Made by a program: the position numbers and the translations under genes
Part shown: piece by piece, positions 45,299-55,974 of the stretch
Position numbering within the stretch: position 1 is the first letter of the stretch
How the letters are laid out: the number at the start of each line of letters is the position of its first letter
The notes under the pieces: generated by a model
The model's database searches: none
Told to the model about the DNA's origin: nothing
Seen by the model: only the letters and a program-made list of their open reading frames with translations
Source: Cordylochernes scorpioides
Taxonomy: Eukaryota; Arthropoda; Arachnida; Pseudoscorpiones; Chernetidae
DNA length: 64,000 nt
NCBI GenBank assembly: GCA_030710605.1
Contig: CP092874.1
Span: 16,704,062 to 16,768,061 of the forward strand
Direction: 5' to 3'

Positions 45299-45606
45299 GG
45301 GGTCGGTGGAAGGCTGGTTAAACCGTTTGGTTTTCGACCACCGGGTCCTAGCGATTCCCGCATTGAACACTTTTTTCTGTTTAAAAAAAAAATGCTCCAA
45401 TGGCCCCGATTATTGCAAAAGTCCAACCTCACCAGCGAGTGCAAGTAACCAAACGGGGCTCTGGCACTTTTGTAAGTGCAAAGTCGAACTGTTTTTCAAA
45501 TGTGTAGACATGTGGTGCACTTACAGTAAAAGCAGTCGCTAACTACCCACCATGATTATCATGGCCAGTACCACGTGTCCTAGGAATAAGCAAAAAAAAA
45601 AAAAAA
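45299..45606 (+). mobile_element. tRNA-derived SINE, family 1 (copy B, right of pair)
   Basis: Counterpart of 20371-20680, with the same altered box B. Followed by a 16-A tail. Confidence 0.85.
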
Positions 45607-46370
45607 CATGTATAAACCGTCAATAGAAGTTTTACCGAGTACATGTTTGCACGGCCAGAAAGCATAAGTACCGTAAAAAGCCGACGAATGTGTTTTCCAT
45701 CTAATTCTGGAAGGAATTCTAAAGTTAAACATGTTTGTTTACGCTTCGTCCACATTTGGGGAGATCATGTTAATATCTAACACCCTTCATATGGATAGAA
45801 AATGTCAATTTTACATCAACATGTTGTAAATGTTTGTGAAAAGGTAACATAAATATATAAATTAAATTTAATTGCCATCTATCGTTAAAATTTTACACAA
45901 ATAAATTTACTGGCAATGCGCTTCTTTTAAATATCATCAAATATTATCTCTACAGACCTTACTGCAATGATATGAGTTATTGAATGAGAGGTCTTGGCTC
46001 ATCAGTAGTGAACCCTCTCAGCGGTTTCGCCAAATTAATCTCTAGATCGCTCTACTATTGTATTGGATTGGTTTGGGATATACCCTGTATTTTCTATGGA
46101 AGGCAGCTTAGGGGTATTTAGTGAACTATGAACATAAGCTTATAGGTCTGTAGAGGTACATACATATAATTTCAAGGTATTGCATCGAGCAAAGCTCTTC
46201 CGCAAAATATGTTTTCATAACCAATATATATATTCATTTATAATACAATATAATGCGGATTATAATTGTAGAACGACATTTGAAAATTATCCCGCATGTG
46301 CTTTATTATAAGCCGTTTTATATTGTATTATAAATTACTTTATATAATATTTACAAACGGAAGAAATATG

Positions 46371-46446
46371 TTCAGGGTAGCCTAGTGGATATGGCATCTG
46401 CCCGGTAAGCGGAATACTGTGGGTTCGATTCCCATCCCTTGAGACT
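46371..46446 (+). mobile_element. tRNA-like head of SINE family 2 (copy B)
   Basis: Counterpart of 21073-21147, with box B intact. The body continues to about 46610. Confidence 0.65.
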
Positions 46447-46664
46447 TTTATTTTTCCGTTTATCATTACTCTTCACAATTCATCCTTTCATACTTTATCC
46501 CTAAGGTTAGAAATAATCGTTATTTCTCCTTAAAATATATTTCGATATCTCATTCAAAAGAAACACATGCGGGATAATTTTCAAATGTCGTTCTACAAAT
46601 ATATTCATGTTGTTGTTTCCTTATATAAAATGAAAGGATTTAAAAAGCACGAATGTTTCTTTTA

Positions 46665-46990
46665 TAAAATAATAATAATACAATATAATGCGACATATGA
46701 TTGTCGAACGAAATTTGACAATTATACCGTATATTGTCTTTTGAACGAAAAATCAAAATTTATTTTAAGGAGAAATAACGATTATTTCTATCCTTAGGGA
46801 TAAAGTATGAAAGGATGAATTGTGAAGAGTAATGATAAACGGAAAAATAAAAGTGTCCAGGGATGAATATTCCAATCCTATCATACTTCATCCCTAAGGT
46901 TAGAAATAATCGTTATTTCTCCTTAAAATAAATTTCTATTTTTCGTTCAAAAGAAACATTTACGGTATAATTGTCAAATTTCGTTCGACA
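46665..46990. repeat. Fold-back element with co-varying arms
   Basis: Arms of about 110 bp. Changes from the family consensus in the left arm (GAAATTTGACAATTATACCG) are mirrored in the right arm (CGGTATAATTGTCAAATTTC). Confidence 0.85.
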
Positions 46991-47230
46991 ATAATAATAA
47001 AATAAATAAATAAATAAAAGAAACATTCGTACTTTTAATTTAATAATCCTTTTTTTAATCCTAATACAACAATTGAATGACTTTGAGATGAAGAGTAAAG
47101 CCACAGTTCTATCTTACTACCTATGTAAATAACACAAGATGATTATTACCTTACCCAATTGGGAGAATCTGTATGGGGCAAGTCCCAATAAATGCTTTGT
47201 GTGTGTGTAATCCTAATTTGATAATCCTTT

Positions 47231-47233
<3 letters not shown>

Positions 47234-47281
<48 letters not shown>
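47234..47281. repeat. (TA)n microsatellite
   Basis: About 48 bp of TA repeat immediately left of the gypsy-like LTR. A shorter TA run follows the right LTR at 60258-60270, so the element inserted into this microsatellite. Confidence 0.95.
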
Positions 47282-47285
<4 letters not shown>

Positions 47286-48318
47286 ATAATTTGTATATAA
47301 TTGTATGCACCCCCGACCCACTATGCATGTACAATGTATGATTTTCAAAGACTTAATAAAGAACAAGGTAACTGGAGGAAAGAAGTAGCAACCAAACATA
47401 GGAAATAGGTTTAAAGCGGGCACAATTATAAATAACTTGTACAGTCAATACTTCCTGACAGAAGGCCGGACGTATCTAGTGACCGCAGAAGTTATATTAG
47501 TCAAGAAGCACTCAATACTTCCTGACAAAGCAGGACGTATCTGGTGACCAGAAGTTATAAAAGTAGAGAGACACCCCATACTTCCGACCCAAGATCGGAC
47601 GTATTTGATAACGCGGAAGTAAATAAAGTCGAAATAGCATCCGACACTTCCTATCAGGCAGACCATATCTTTCACCAAAGAGAGCCGCCGGTCCAATTAG
47701 AAAGTACCCACTAAGTAGGTCAACCAATAGGAAAAGATCATGTGACATCTCTCGACCAATCAAAAAGAAACTGAGTCTTGGTGTTAAATCGAAAAGCAAG
47801 AATGGTCAGTTGTTCACTCGCTCTCGCCGAGTTCGGACCTAGTAGTGTTTTGGCTTCCATCTGAACAACATCTACAGTTCTTCATTCACTCCCACCGAGT
47901 TCAGACCCAGTCATCGACTCGACCCCACCAAGGTAATGTCTGCTCACTAGAGACCTCTCTCTCCGCTCATTTCATCTAAATCCAATCATCGCCATGTGAT
48001 CAACTAATTAATCATCAAAAACCGCTCTGCCTTTCTCAAAAGCTTTCTTTCCTCCAACCCGTTGCCTTATATTTTCAACCATCAAGTGTCCCGGCTTATT
48101 TCCCCTGTGTGTAATCCTTTCACTCAGCCACCACGACTGCATCATCCACCACGACTGCATCATTCACCACGACTGCGTCACCACTTCAACAACCTTCAAC
48201 ACCAAGAGTAAGGTTTCCCAACATAGTAGAATACCACAGCTATTCCTAAAGTCGACAGGATTCTACAACAGTGTAATACATCAAATATTGCAGTGTAATA
48301 ACTTTGGATTATATTACA
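47282..48318 (+). repeat. Left LTR of the gypsy-like element
   Basis: 1037 bp, TG...CA ends. Differs from the right LTR by about one base by eye (TTCATTCACTCC versus TTCATTCATTCC near 47885). Contains three tandem ACCACGACTGC(A/G)TCA motifs near 48140-48180. Confidence 0.9.
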
Positions 48319-48343
48319 TAGAGCCGACAGGATAAAGATGTAA

Positions 48344-48817
48344 ATTAGCCCAGGCGCCAGCAAAACAAAAGGCAATGACAAACCGAGAGAGAAGAAACTG
48401 GCAACGAGCGGAAAGAAACTGACAACGAACGAAGCGACAAGACATACCCTGGCGACGGTAATTTTAGAACTGACCGCCGCGCTACAAGGGGCAAGATCCA
48501 CGCAAGGTGAGACGGAGTTCCGGAGCGCCACCCCCGGGGCAACCGACGCCCGCGCCGCCGGTACGTGTCCGAACAACCTGACGCCCACCGAGGAGTCGCC
48601 ACCCGCCATGCCGTACCCGTGCACCCGGAAGCAACCCACGCGAACCGGGACAGTGCAAATAGTCCGAAAACGGCCCACTCGAATGGAAGCAGTACAAATG
48701 GCTAGATTTCCCTTTCAATTGCGCGGACAGTGCAAACGGTCCCGATCCGGCCCAACAGATATTCCAAGCCAGCCACCCCAAGCCGAAGACGCCACAGTGG
48801 AGACCTTTCGAGACTGA
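48344..48817 (+). pseudogene. Gag-position open frame without ATG start
   Basis: 157 open codons between stops, GC-rich. The only in-frame ATG in good position gives a 69-codon tail (48608). It occupies the gag position, but I see no capsid signature or CCHC knuckle. From 48663 it overlaps, in another frame, the open region that leads into the downstream ORF, so a frameshift or a relic gag are both possible. Confidence 0.35.
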
Positions 48818-48848
48818 GGTAGGCAATCCACCCAATGACACCATCAAA

Positions 48849-51065
48849 TTGACTTTGGACTTGTATCTGACCCAGGACCTACCATGTACCTTTCTAATTG
48901 AACCAGACGCAGGTTCGAACATATTGCCGTATCATTTATACAATAGATTAAAAGCACAACTTCCCAACTTAAGTATTAAAAAACCTTCCCTTGATCTATC
49001 CACCCTAAATAGTTTTACGAAAATAATAGGACATTTAACTCTCCCTCTGACAATAGGCCAAATAACCCGTAGAGAGAACTTCCACGTGGTAAATGCATCC
49101 TTGCCATTTGGAGTTCTTACCTTTAAAACCCTTTATCAGTATAAATTAAAACTAAATTATAATCGCGGCACTATTTTCCAACTTGGCGTCCCATTGTCTA
49201 ATACTATCTACCACTTTAAACATGTGTCAAATGAATGCAAGCACGGGCTAGGCCAAAACCTGTCCCAAAGGACTCGCACAGCACCCAAAGCTTTCACACA
49301 TGGAAACCCTTGCCTGCATTCATTGCCCAAACCCCAAATATTTACATGCCACCATTCTAATCTCACACCACGCAACTTTTCACTCAACCCAATTGCCAAT
49401 ACTTTATGCCCACAACACATAAAGCCACAACGGCTTCAACCTACAATTCCAATCATGCCCAAAAAAACGTGTCAGTACAGCTCACACACTTACCACACAA
49501 AATCCATACACGCACCCATACGTCACCACACAACAAACACGCACAATCCGCACAACAAACGCAACACGCGCGCCAAAAGACAACAACAACCAGTAAACAC
49601 ATGCACAATCGTTAAGAATAATACAATCATCCCGTCTACACAAAACATAGAAAAAATTCACGCCACCAAACAACCACACAATCGAAAAACATTACGATCT
49701 TTCCTAAAAGCTGTGAACGCCTATAAAGAGTTCATTCCAGACCACGCCCGCTTGCGGACGCCACTTGTCAACCTTCTAAAAAAGGATGTCATGTGGGTCT
49801 GGGATGACGAACGCCAGAAAGCGTTCACTAACCTGAAAGAAAGCCTTACCACACACCCCACATTACACCTTTACCAGGAAGGTCTGCCATGCCAGGTGTA
49901 CTGTAACACCTCAACATTCAGCATTACAGGCGTTCTTAAACAAGTCTACCCTGATGGGAAGACATACACCGTTCAACATTTCAGCCGATCTCTGCGTAGT
50001 CACGAGCGAAATTATTCAGACTTGGAACTACAATGCCTAGCCATTGTGGAAAGTGTGGATAATTTCCGCACCTGTCTAATGGGCAGAAAGTTTACAATAT
50101 TTTCTGACCATCCCGCATTGCAGTGGTTGAAAGAGATCAAAGCTCCGTCAGGCAGATTGTTTCGATGGAGGTTAAGATTGTCAAGATACGAATATGAGGT
50201 CCGTAGCATAAATGGAGTACAACAATATGAAACGGGCGTTGGAACTCGTATCCCATTTTGTGGCTTTCTAGATGCGCCACTCATACAGAGCCAACAGTCT
50301 TCTCCACCGGGAAAATCTCCCGTGACTATGGATCACAATAAACTGCGCACCGTCTCCCGAAAAGGAGTACTTAAAACTATAGTCCCAAGTTCACTTACAA
50401 CCAGACTTCTTAAGTCCGTACACACTCAACACCACCATCCAAACATCTCCAAGATGACGAGGCTCATCTCATCACAATATTATTGGCAGAACATGACACA
50501 AGACATCGCAAAACAGGTAAAAACCTGCCCCACCTGCCGATTCGCTAGAAGAATCGATGAATACAACCAACCTTCACGTAAAAATACCGACACAGGCCCC
50601 AAAGCAAAACAAAATTCGTACATAAAGCACAGCGTACACACAACACAAACAATGCCAGAATTACACCACCCACGTCAGAGAAACGACCACACATCTCAGC
50701 CTAAATCAATTACCACCGACATATCGCTAATAAAACCATTAACGATCAAACAAGAGAACTGCGAACCTACCAATCATTTAAATTCTACAATTAATAAGGT
50801 TCAGGCAAATATTTCAGAGTCCCCATTTACAAAAATCTGGAGGAACATGGGGCAATATCCTATCTTTCATCTGATTTTTATCCTTTGTTTGTTAGTTCTA
50901 CCATACAACTGTATCCCAATTTTATTCATTAATTACTTGTTTATCTATACCATGCCCGCTCATAAAATCTTCGAACTACAAGAGGCAGTTTTTAATTTTG
51001 GACAAACATTAGGAAACATCTTTGCAGAAAATCTAAATAGACTCCGAAGAGATAGAAGTAATTGA
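48849..51065 (+). CDS. Gypsy-like pol-derived ORF lacking the RT palm
   Basis: 738 codons counted from TTG; the frame is open from 48663. A protease-like segment lies at residues 13-27 (FLIEPDAGSNILP). Residues 120-275 are rich in T, H, N, P and K, where the RT fingers and palm should be, with no YxDD. RT thumb-like sequence is at 281-340 and RNase H-like at 345-470. In RNase H, E393 and D420 are kept, but the first Asp is N353 and the last is lost (YETGVGTRIP). An H-H-C-C zinc-binding motif lies at 525-563 (CPTC). Residues 585-660 are low complexity and 670-700 are a strong membrane-like stretch. There is no integrase D,D,E core. The frame is uninterrupted, which is unusual for a dead pol. 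It may be a non-autonomous element's own protein or a young relic. Confidence 0.7.
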   Translation: MTLDLYLTQDLPCTFLIEPDAGSNILPYHLYNRLKAQLPNLSIKKPSLDLSTLNSFTKIIGHLTLPLTIGQITRRENFHVVNASLPFGVLTFKTLYQYKLKLNYNRGTIFQLGVPLSNTIYHFKHVSNECKHGLGQNLSQRTRTAPKAFTHGNPCLHSLPKPQIFTCHHSNLTPRNFSLNPIANTLCPQHIKPQRLQPTIPIMPKKTCQYSSHTYHTKSIHAPIRHHTTNTHNPHNKRNTRAKRQQQPVNTCTIVKNNTIIPSTQNIEKIHATKQPHNRKTLRSFLKAVNAYKEFIPDHARLRTPLVNLLKKDVMWVWDDERQKAFTNLKESLTTHPTLHLYQEGLPCQVYCNTSTFSITGVLKQVYPDGKTYTVQHFSRSLRSHERNYSDLELQCLAIVESVDNFRTCLMGRKFTIFSDHPALQWLKEIKAPSGRLFRWRLRLSRYEYEVRSINGVQQYETGVGTRIPFCGFLDAPLIQSQQSSPPGKSPVTMDHNKLRTVSRKGVLKTIVPSSLTTRLLKSVHTQHHHPNISKMTRLISSQYYWQNMTQDIAKQVKTCPTCRFARRIDEYNQPSRKNTDTGPKAKQNSYIKHSVHTTQTMPELHHPRQRNDHTSQPKSITTDISLIKPLTIKQENCEPTNHLNSTINKVQANISESPFTKIWRNMGQYPIFHLIFILCLLVLPYNCIPILFINYLFIYTMPAHKIFELQEAVFNFGQTLGNIFAENLNRLRRDRSN

Positions 51066-51851
51066 AGGATGACCAACCAATGTCGGAGAAGTCATACTCC
51101 AAAAACAAGACCCGAGCCGCACCCCAAAATAAATAAGCGGCAGGAAGTGAGAATTTTGAGACACCGCGACAGGAAGTGTAGTCCGCGGCGATAAATTCGG
51201 CCTATGCAAACAAAGCGGAGCGCCTCGTCCGATCTCCAATTTCATTCCCTCTCTTTTGCCCGACACACACCACTTCCGTATCTCTAATTACAATGAGAAG
51301 GTCCCCTATTGAGGTCAACTGGGAACCTCTCTATGCCACCGATTTTTTTTTGGATTCCAGTTCGAGTCTACATATCGATTTTACCATCCAATTCCACATC
51401 CACAAGACAACACATAGAACTCGCTCACACATTTCTTACACAACAGACTTCTAACATTTTTTCACAACACACACAAAGACAAAAAATTACACATAAAGGT
51501 TATATAGATTTCCATGTCTCCTGTACACATAGCATAAACGCACTTGAGGGGTAGAATCACGTTTTCACCTAAGTGTCGCTACAGATGAGACAAAAAATTT
51601 ATAGGGCATAATTGAGCAATTAAAAAATTTATAGGGCATGTAGATACCAAAGGGCTCAAACCAATACACCTTATTTTTCATATTAATCATTTTCATTATT
51701 TTCTCTCAATTAAAATTTAAATATATAATCAATTTATCAATTTATTCAACTTATTATCACTTTTAATCATTAATTATCATTTTTTTTCCAATTAGTTTAT
51801 ATTATCATTTTTTTTATCAATTATCATTCTATTTACCACTTAGCTTATATT
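51066..51851 (+). other. Gypsy-like internal 3' region, left of the nested element
   Basis: No domain recognised. An 81-codon frame (51309-51554) has no known motif. It is AT-rich towards the BEL/Pao insertion site. Confidence 0.4.
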
Positions 51852-51856
51852 GCCAT

Positions 51857-52328
51857 TGTTGTCTTTGTCTTAGATTTAAAAAAAAGAAAGACAATACAAG
51901 GTCCCGATGGCTTAACCTGAACTAAACGCTCCTAGCTTTACAGTAATGCTGGAAACCGACTTGAGAATTATAAATTGGTAAATCAATACCTTTGTTGCAG
52001 GGATCAGTAGAAGTGTCACAACGTTGGATGACGAGGCCTAAGTTAGTAAACAGTGATGAAGAATTAATACTTATTGAAAGAAATATTTATTTAAAAAATC
52101 ACACAAATTAATATCAATACAAATGTTATTCAAAAACAATTATTAAAATTTATGAGGGATAGTTCCTTTTCTGGCCCGTCAAAACCAAACGTTAGCTCGA
52201 AAACAGCCTTTGTTTACCGGAACTTTTAGGGTTGATTCTTTGTTCTTGCTCGCGCATGCGCGGGGGCCGGCAGCCGGGCCGTGTTGCCACTGTTTGGTTG
52301 GTCCAAAAAAGTACCTATTTTCGCGTCA
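51857..52328 (-). repeat. BEL/Pao 3' LTR
   Basis: 472 bp; minus strand TGACGCGAAAATAGG...GACAACA. Preceded (minus strand) by the purine-rich AAGGTGGGAGAG at 52329-52340, the likely polypurine tract. Confidence 0.95.
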
Positions 52329-52389
52329 CTCTCCCACCTTGACCTTTTGAACTTTGCTATAAGGTCAATATTAATTAAAAAAACAAACT

Positions 52390-55300
52390 TCAATTAAACC
52401 TAATCGGTAACTTGACTTCTCTTCCAGAACGCGTGTAAACTTTCCCTACTTTTACTGGGGTAGTTTTCTCTTGCACTGACACGGACTCCACACCGGGTGT
52501 TTTCTCCCTGACGATCTCATCCTCCGCTGGCTTAAGCTCCCCGTCGCCTTGCTCTACGTCCTCAGATGGTACTTCAAGTGGGAACAATCGTTGCACTGCA
52601 CGCTTCATGAATCCAGACTTAGTCTTAACTTCCACAAGTCTTCGCACATTGTCAGTTCCAGGAAACACCTTCGTAATCTTTCCCATAGGCCAGTTTATTT
52701 GCTTCCTGTTTTCAACCTCCACAAGGACGATATCTCCAACTTTTAACTGTCGTTGTTTCTTGCGATTGTCGTGATGCACCAACAATCCTAGGTACTCGCT
52801 TCTGAACCTCTTACGGAAATCCTTCAGGAGTCGTTTGCGTTTCTCATAGCTCTTCCCAAAATTACACCTGAATTCATTTAGATCAATCTCTCCTTCAGCT
52901 CTTGGTTCTCGAAGAAACATCTCTGGGGTTAATGGCACAAGATCATCATTGTCCTCAGCAATGTAGGTGAGTGGTCGCGCGTTGATAACTCGTTCACAGT
53001 TTTCGAGGATCGTCACCATTTCTTCGTAGTTGACAACACGTTTTCCCAGCAATCTTCGAAGCAGTTTTTTGGTGAGTCCAACAATTCTCTCGATCCAACC
53101 TCCCCACCACGGTGCTGCCGGAGGATTTAGCTTCCATTTCACTCCAAAATTAACTCGATAAAGCTCGTTCCGGAGTCCAACTAGATTCGTCCCATTATCT
53201 GAGTAGATGACTGCAGGGCAACCTCGTCTTGCAACGAACCTCTCTACTGCTCCCACCAATGCTTCTGTCGATAATGAAGTCACCAGTTCGAGGTGGACCG
53301 CACGGTATACGCCACAGGTGAAGATGACGAACCAAAACTTCTGTCCATCTTCCAGATATAAAGGTCCTCCGAGGTCAATTCCTGTCACCTCAAAAACCAC
53401 AACATCTCGTACGCGATGTTGAGGCAACGATGCCTCTGGTACGTGGACTCGCTTGGCTTCAAATCGTCGACAGCGAGGACATTTATGAATTACATGACGA
53501 ACTAGTTGTCGAGCTTTTGGAATCCAGAACTTCTCTCTTAGTACTGATCGCAGCGTCTGGGCTCCACAGTGGTACATTTTCTCGTGGACTGATTTCACAA
53601 TTAGCTCTGTGACCGGATGATTCGTTGGGATCAAAATTGGCAATCGGAACAGTTCATCGTCATTTCGATTCACTATTCTCGTTTTCACTCTCCATAATCC
53701 TTCTTTATCTTGGAACGCGTGTAGCTGCTTCATCTTGGGATCTTCCTCACCGATCGATTCACTCTGTATTATCTTAACTAGGGACTTTTCAGCACTGTCT
53801 AGCTCCTCTTGTGAGATGACATCTCCTTTGTATTCAGAGGGCTTGAAACATAGCATCCACGCGATTACTCTCAGTATTTGTGTTAGAGTCACTTCACGTT
53901 TTCCCTCGTATAGATTCAGATACCATGGATTCTCCTCGGGCTTTTTGGCTACAAATCCAACCACCACAGTCTTCCTCCTCTCTTCTTCAATGGCTTCCAG
54001 ATCATACTGTACTTTTGATACTGGCCAGTCTTCTTTCTTTTCCTGAAGCCATTTTGGTCCCTCCCACCATCCGGATTTTATGACTTTCGATGGGGATTCA
54101 CCACGGGATGGAAGATCTGCTGGATTGTGTTCCCCTGCGACATGGTTCCAATCTTCACACTTCGTAAGTGTTGTGATCTCCTTGACACGGTTGGAAACGA
54201 ACTGAGCCCAATTCTCTTGTTGTTGTATCCAGTATAGGGCAGGACTGGAGTCTGTCCAACATTGAATCTTCTCCGGACTTTCTTCTAAATTTTCCAGAAC
54301 ATGCACCAACAGTCGTGCTCCAATCAAACAGGCTAATAGTTCCAGTCGTGGAATCGTGATCCTCTTAATAGTTGCCAGTCGATTTCTTGCTTCAACGAAT
54401 CGCACTACTATGACTGACGCATTCTCTATTCGCATGAAGATCACCGTTGCGTACGCTATAGCTGAAGCGTCACAAAACACGTGCAATGTTGTTCTTCCTT
54501 TGATAGGTAAGATCCATCGAGGTATCTTGATCTGATCCAATTCTAAAGCTTGCTTCCTCCATTTTATGAACTCGACCCGTCTGTCTTCGTTCAGCGGTTC
54601 ATCCCATGATTTATTCTCCTTCCAAGCATCTTGAACCATCTTCTTAATCTTGATTGTAGCTGGACAGGTAAATTGAATCGGATCAAAAATGCGATGGCAG
54701 GCTGACAAGATACTTCTCTTTGTGATTGATTTTTCTTCATCTATATTTTTCAATGACTGCACATTAATGGCAATAGTGTCAGTCTGAAGGTGCCATTTCA
54801 TACCCAAAATAGAGACTGGATCTTGTTCTGTGATTCCAGGTTCATTCCACATCCAGTCTCGTAACTCAAATTTGGCTTGCATCATGATGTCGGAGGATTC
54901 CTTGATAAATTTTTTGACATCATGTGTAGATGACAAACTAAGAATGCAGTTGTCGACGTAAAAACTTCGGGCAAGAAGTTCTGCGCACCTATTATCTTGA
55001 AACTGTGGCAGGCTCAAATGATACTTGATGGTTGCAGCTAGCAGAAAAGGACTTGAGGTAAGGCCAAAGACTACTCGGCAATGCCTGTAAAATTTTAGTG
55101 TCTTCTGGTCCTTTTTCCACCAAAGGAACCGAAGGAATTCACGATCTTCTTCTCGAACCTGAATCTGGAGAAAAGCTTTTCGTATGTCTGCAATGATGCC
55201 ATACTTTCCAAGTCTGAACCGCAAGAGCAAATCAGGAATGAGCTCAATCAGGTTGTCTCCTTTTTCCAGACATTGATTTAATGATGGGAGCCCCTTTTTC

Positions 55301-55914
55301 TTGCAACTTGCGTCGAATACTGGACGAATAGGAGTGGTGTGACTATCCTTGAGCACTGGGCGATGAGGGAGATAATTGCACTCCTCCCATTTATCCTCAA
55401 CTTCCTCGATGATTTTCTCTTTTTCCCACTCCTCAAAAATAGTATCATACTCCTCATACAGCATCTTGCCCTGGACATTCCTTGTTGTAGTCAGCAATCT
55501 ATTTTCTGTAGTTCGGCGATTGATCGGAACTGGTGGGTGTCCAGCTATCCATGGTAGTGACACGATGTACCTTCCGCTTTCGTCTCTTTTCACAGTCTCC
55601 TTGAAATGAGTGTTGGAGGCTTCGATTAAATCTTTCCTAGATTTTGTTTCTGCTGCATCCATGATACCAAGCACATCTAATTTCCATAAATCCTGAACGT
55701 CGAAACTGTTAACGTGTAATGAAGTCAGGATCAGGCATGAATCTTCCATGTCGTTCCCTATTGCTGGTCCCATTACTGTCCACCCCAGCTTGGTTTCTGT
55801 CGCCACAACTCCACTTTGCAATATTTTCATTCTGCCTGTCAGAATGCTGCTGAGCAAGTCCGAACCAATTAACATGTGGATCGGTCTCTCTTCGCCTTGG
55901 TATACGTCAGTCAA
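52390..55914 (-). CDS. BEL/Pao pol (protease end, RT, RNase H, integrase)
   Basis: 1174 codons in the same frame as gag; the listed start is a TTG, and the frame is open back to the TGA at 55975. The protease C-terminal part (IHMLIGSDLL) is at residues 12-21. RT spans about 150-400, with D243 in the first motif (IIADIRKAFLQI) and YVDN at 320-323, where YVDD is expected. RNase H is at about 475-605 (FCDAS, RLELLA, WTDSS, NPADLPSR). The integrase zinc domain is at 777-815 (HEKMYHC...CPRC) and the core D847, D906 (YSDNGTN), E942 (GGWIERIVG). A C-terminal chromatin- or DNA-binding-type module ends at RLFPLE (DUF5641-like). Apart from the Asp to Asn change the domains look intact. Confidence 0.92.
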   Translation of the reverse strand: MTDVYQGEERPIHMLIGSDLLSSILTGRMKILQSGVVATETKLGWTVMGPAIGNDMEDSCLILTSLHVNSFDVQDLWKLDVLGIMDAAETKSRKDLIEASNTHFKETVKRDESGRYIVSLPWIAGHPPVPINRRTTENRLLTTTRNVQGKMLYEEYDTIFEEWEKEKIIEEVEDKWEECNYLPHRPVLKDSHTTPIRPVFDASCKKKGLPSLNQCLEKGDNLIELIPDLLLRFRLGKYGIIADIRKAFLQIQVREEDREFLRFLWWKKDQKTLKFYRHCRVVFGLTSSPFLLAATIKYHLSLPQFQDNRCAELLARSFYVDNCILSLSSTHDVKKFIKESSDIMMQAKFELRDWMWNEPGITEQDPVSILGMKWHLQTDTIAINVQSLKNIDEEKSITKRSILSACHRIFDPIQFTCPATIKIKKMVQDAWKENKSWDEPLNEDRRVEFIKWRKQALELDQIKIPRWILPIKGRTTLHVFCDASAIAYATVIFMRIENASVIVVRFVEARNRLATIKRITIPRLELLACLIGARLLVHVLENLEESPEKIQCWTDSSPALYWIQQQENWAQFVSNRVKEITTLTKCEDWNHVAGEHNPADLPSRGESPSKVIKSGWWEGPKWLQEKKEDWPVSKVQYDLEAIEEERRKTVVVGFVAKKPEENPWYLNLYEGKREVTLTQILRVIAWMLCFKPSEYKGDVISQEELDSAEKSLVKIIQSESIGEEDPKMKQLHAFQDKEGLWRVKTRIVNRNDDELFRLPILIPTNHPVTELIVKSVHEKMYHCGAQTLRSVLREKFWIPKARQLVRHVIHKCPRCRRFEAKRVHVPEASLPQHRVRDVVVFEVTGIDLGGPLYLEDGQKFWFVIFTCGVYRAVHLELVTSLSTEALVGAVERFVARRGCPAVIYSDNGTNLVGLRNELYRVNFGVKWKLNPPAAPWWGGWIERIVGLTKKLLRRLLGKRVVNYEEMVTILENCERVINARPLTYIAEDNDDLVPLTPEMFLREPRAEGEIDLNEFRCNFGKSYEKRKRLLKDFRKRFRSEYLGLLVHHDNRKKQRQLKVGDIVLVEVENRKQINWPMGKITKVFPGTDNVRRLVEVKTKSGFMKRAVQRLFPLEVPSEDVEQGDGELKPAEDEIVREKTPGVESVSVQEKTTPVKVGKVYTRSGREVKLPIRFN

Positions 55915-55974
55915 GTTGATCCCTCGAGCTTTTAACTCATTGAGTATAGTATGATCCTGTACTTGACTGATGTG

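Larger units (their letters stand above)
27250..46656. repeat. Segmental duplication, copy B
   Basis: Second copy of the block at 1-21353. Copy B lacks the U6 insertion and the solo LTR. It has a Helitron at 35116-35594, longer 33-bp and 61-bp arrays, a 196-bp internal duplication in its first Helitron and a second pogo-like MITE. The similarity ends near 46656, exactly where copy A meets the run of Ns, so the true end of the homology is unknown. Confidence 0.9.

Noticed and set aside
47445-47799. Minus-strand ORFs repeated at 59384-59738
   Set aside because: They lie inside the two LTRs, so their duplication simply reflects LTR identity.
53207-54083. Plus-strand ORFs of 60-103 codons across 52549-55954
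   Set aside because: They are antisense shadows of the BEL/Pao pol frame.
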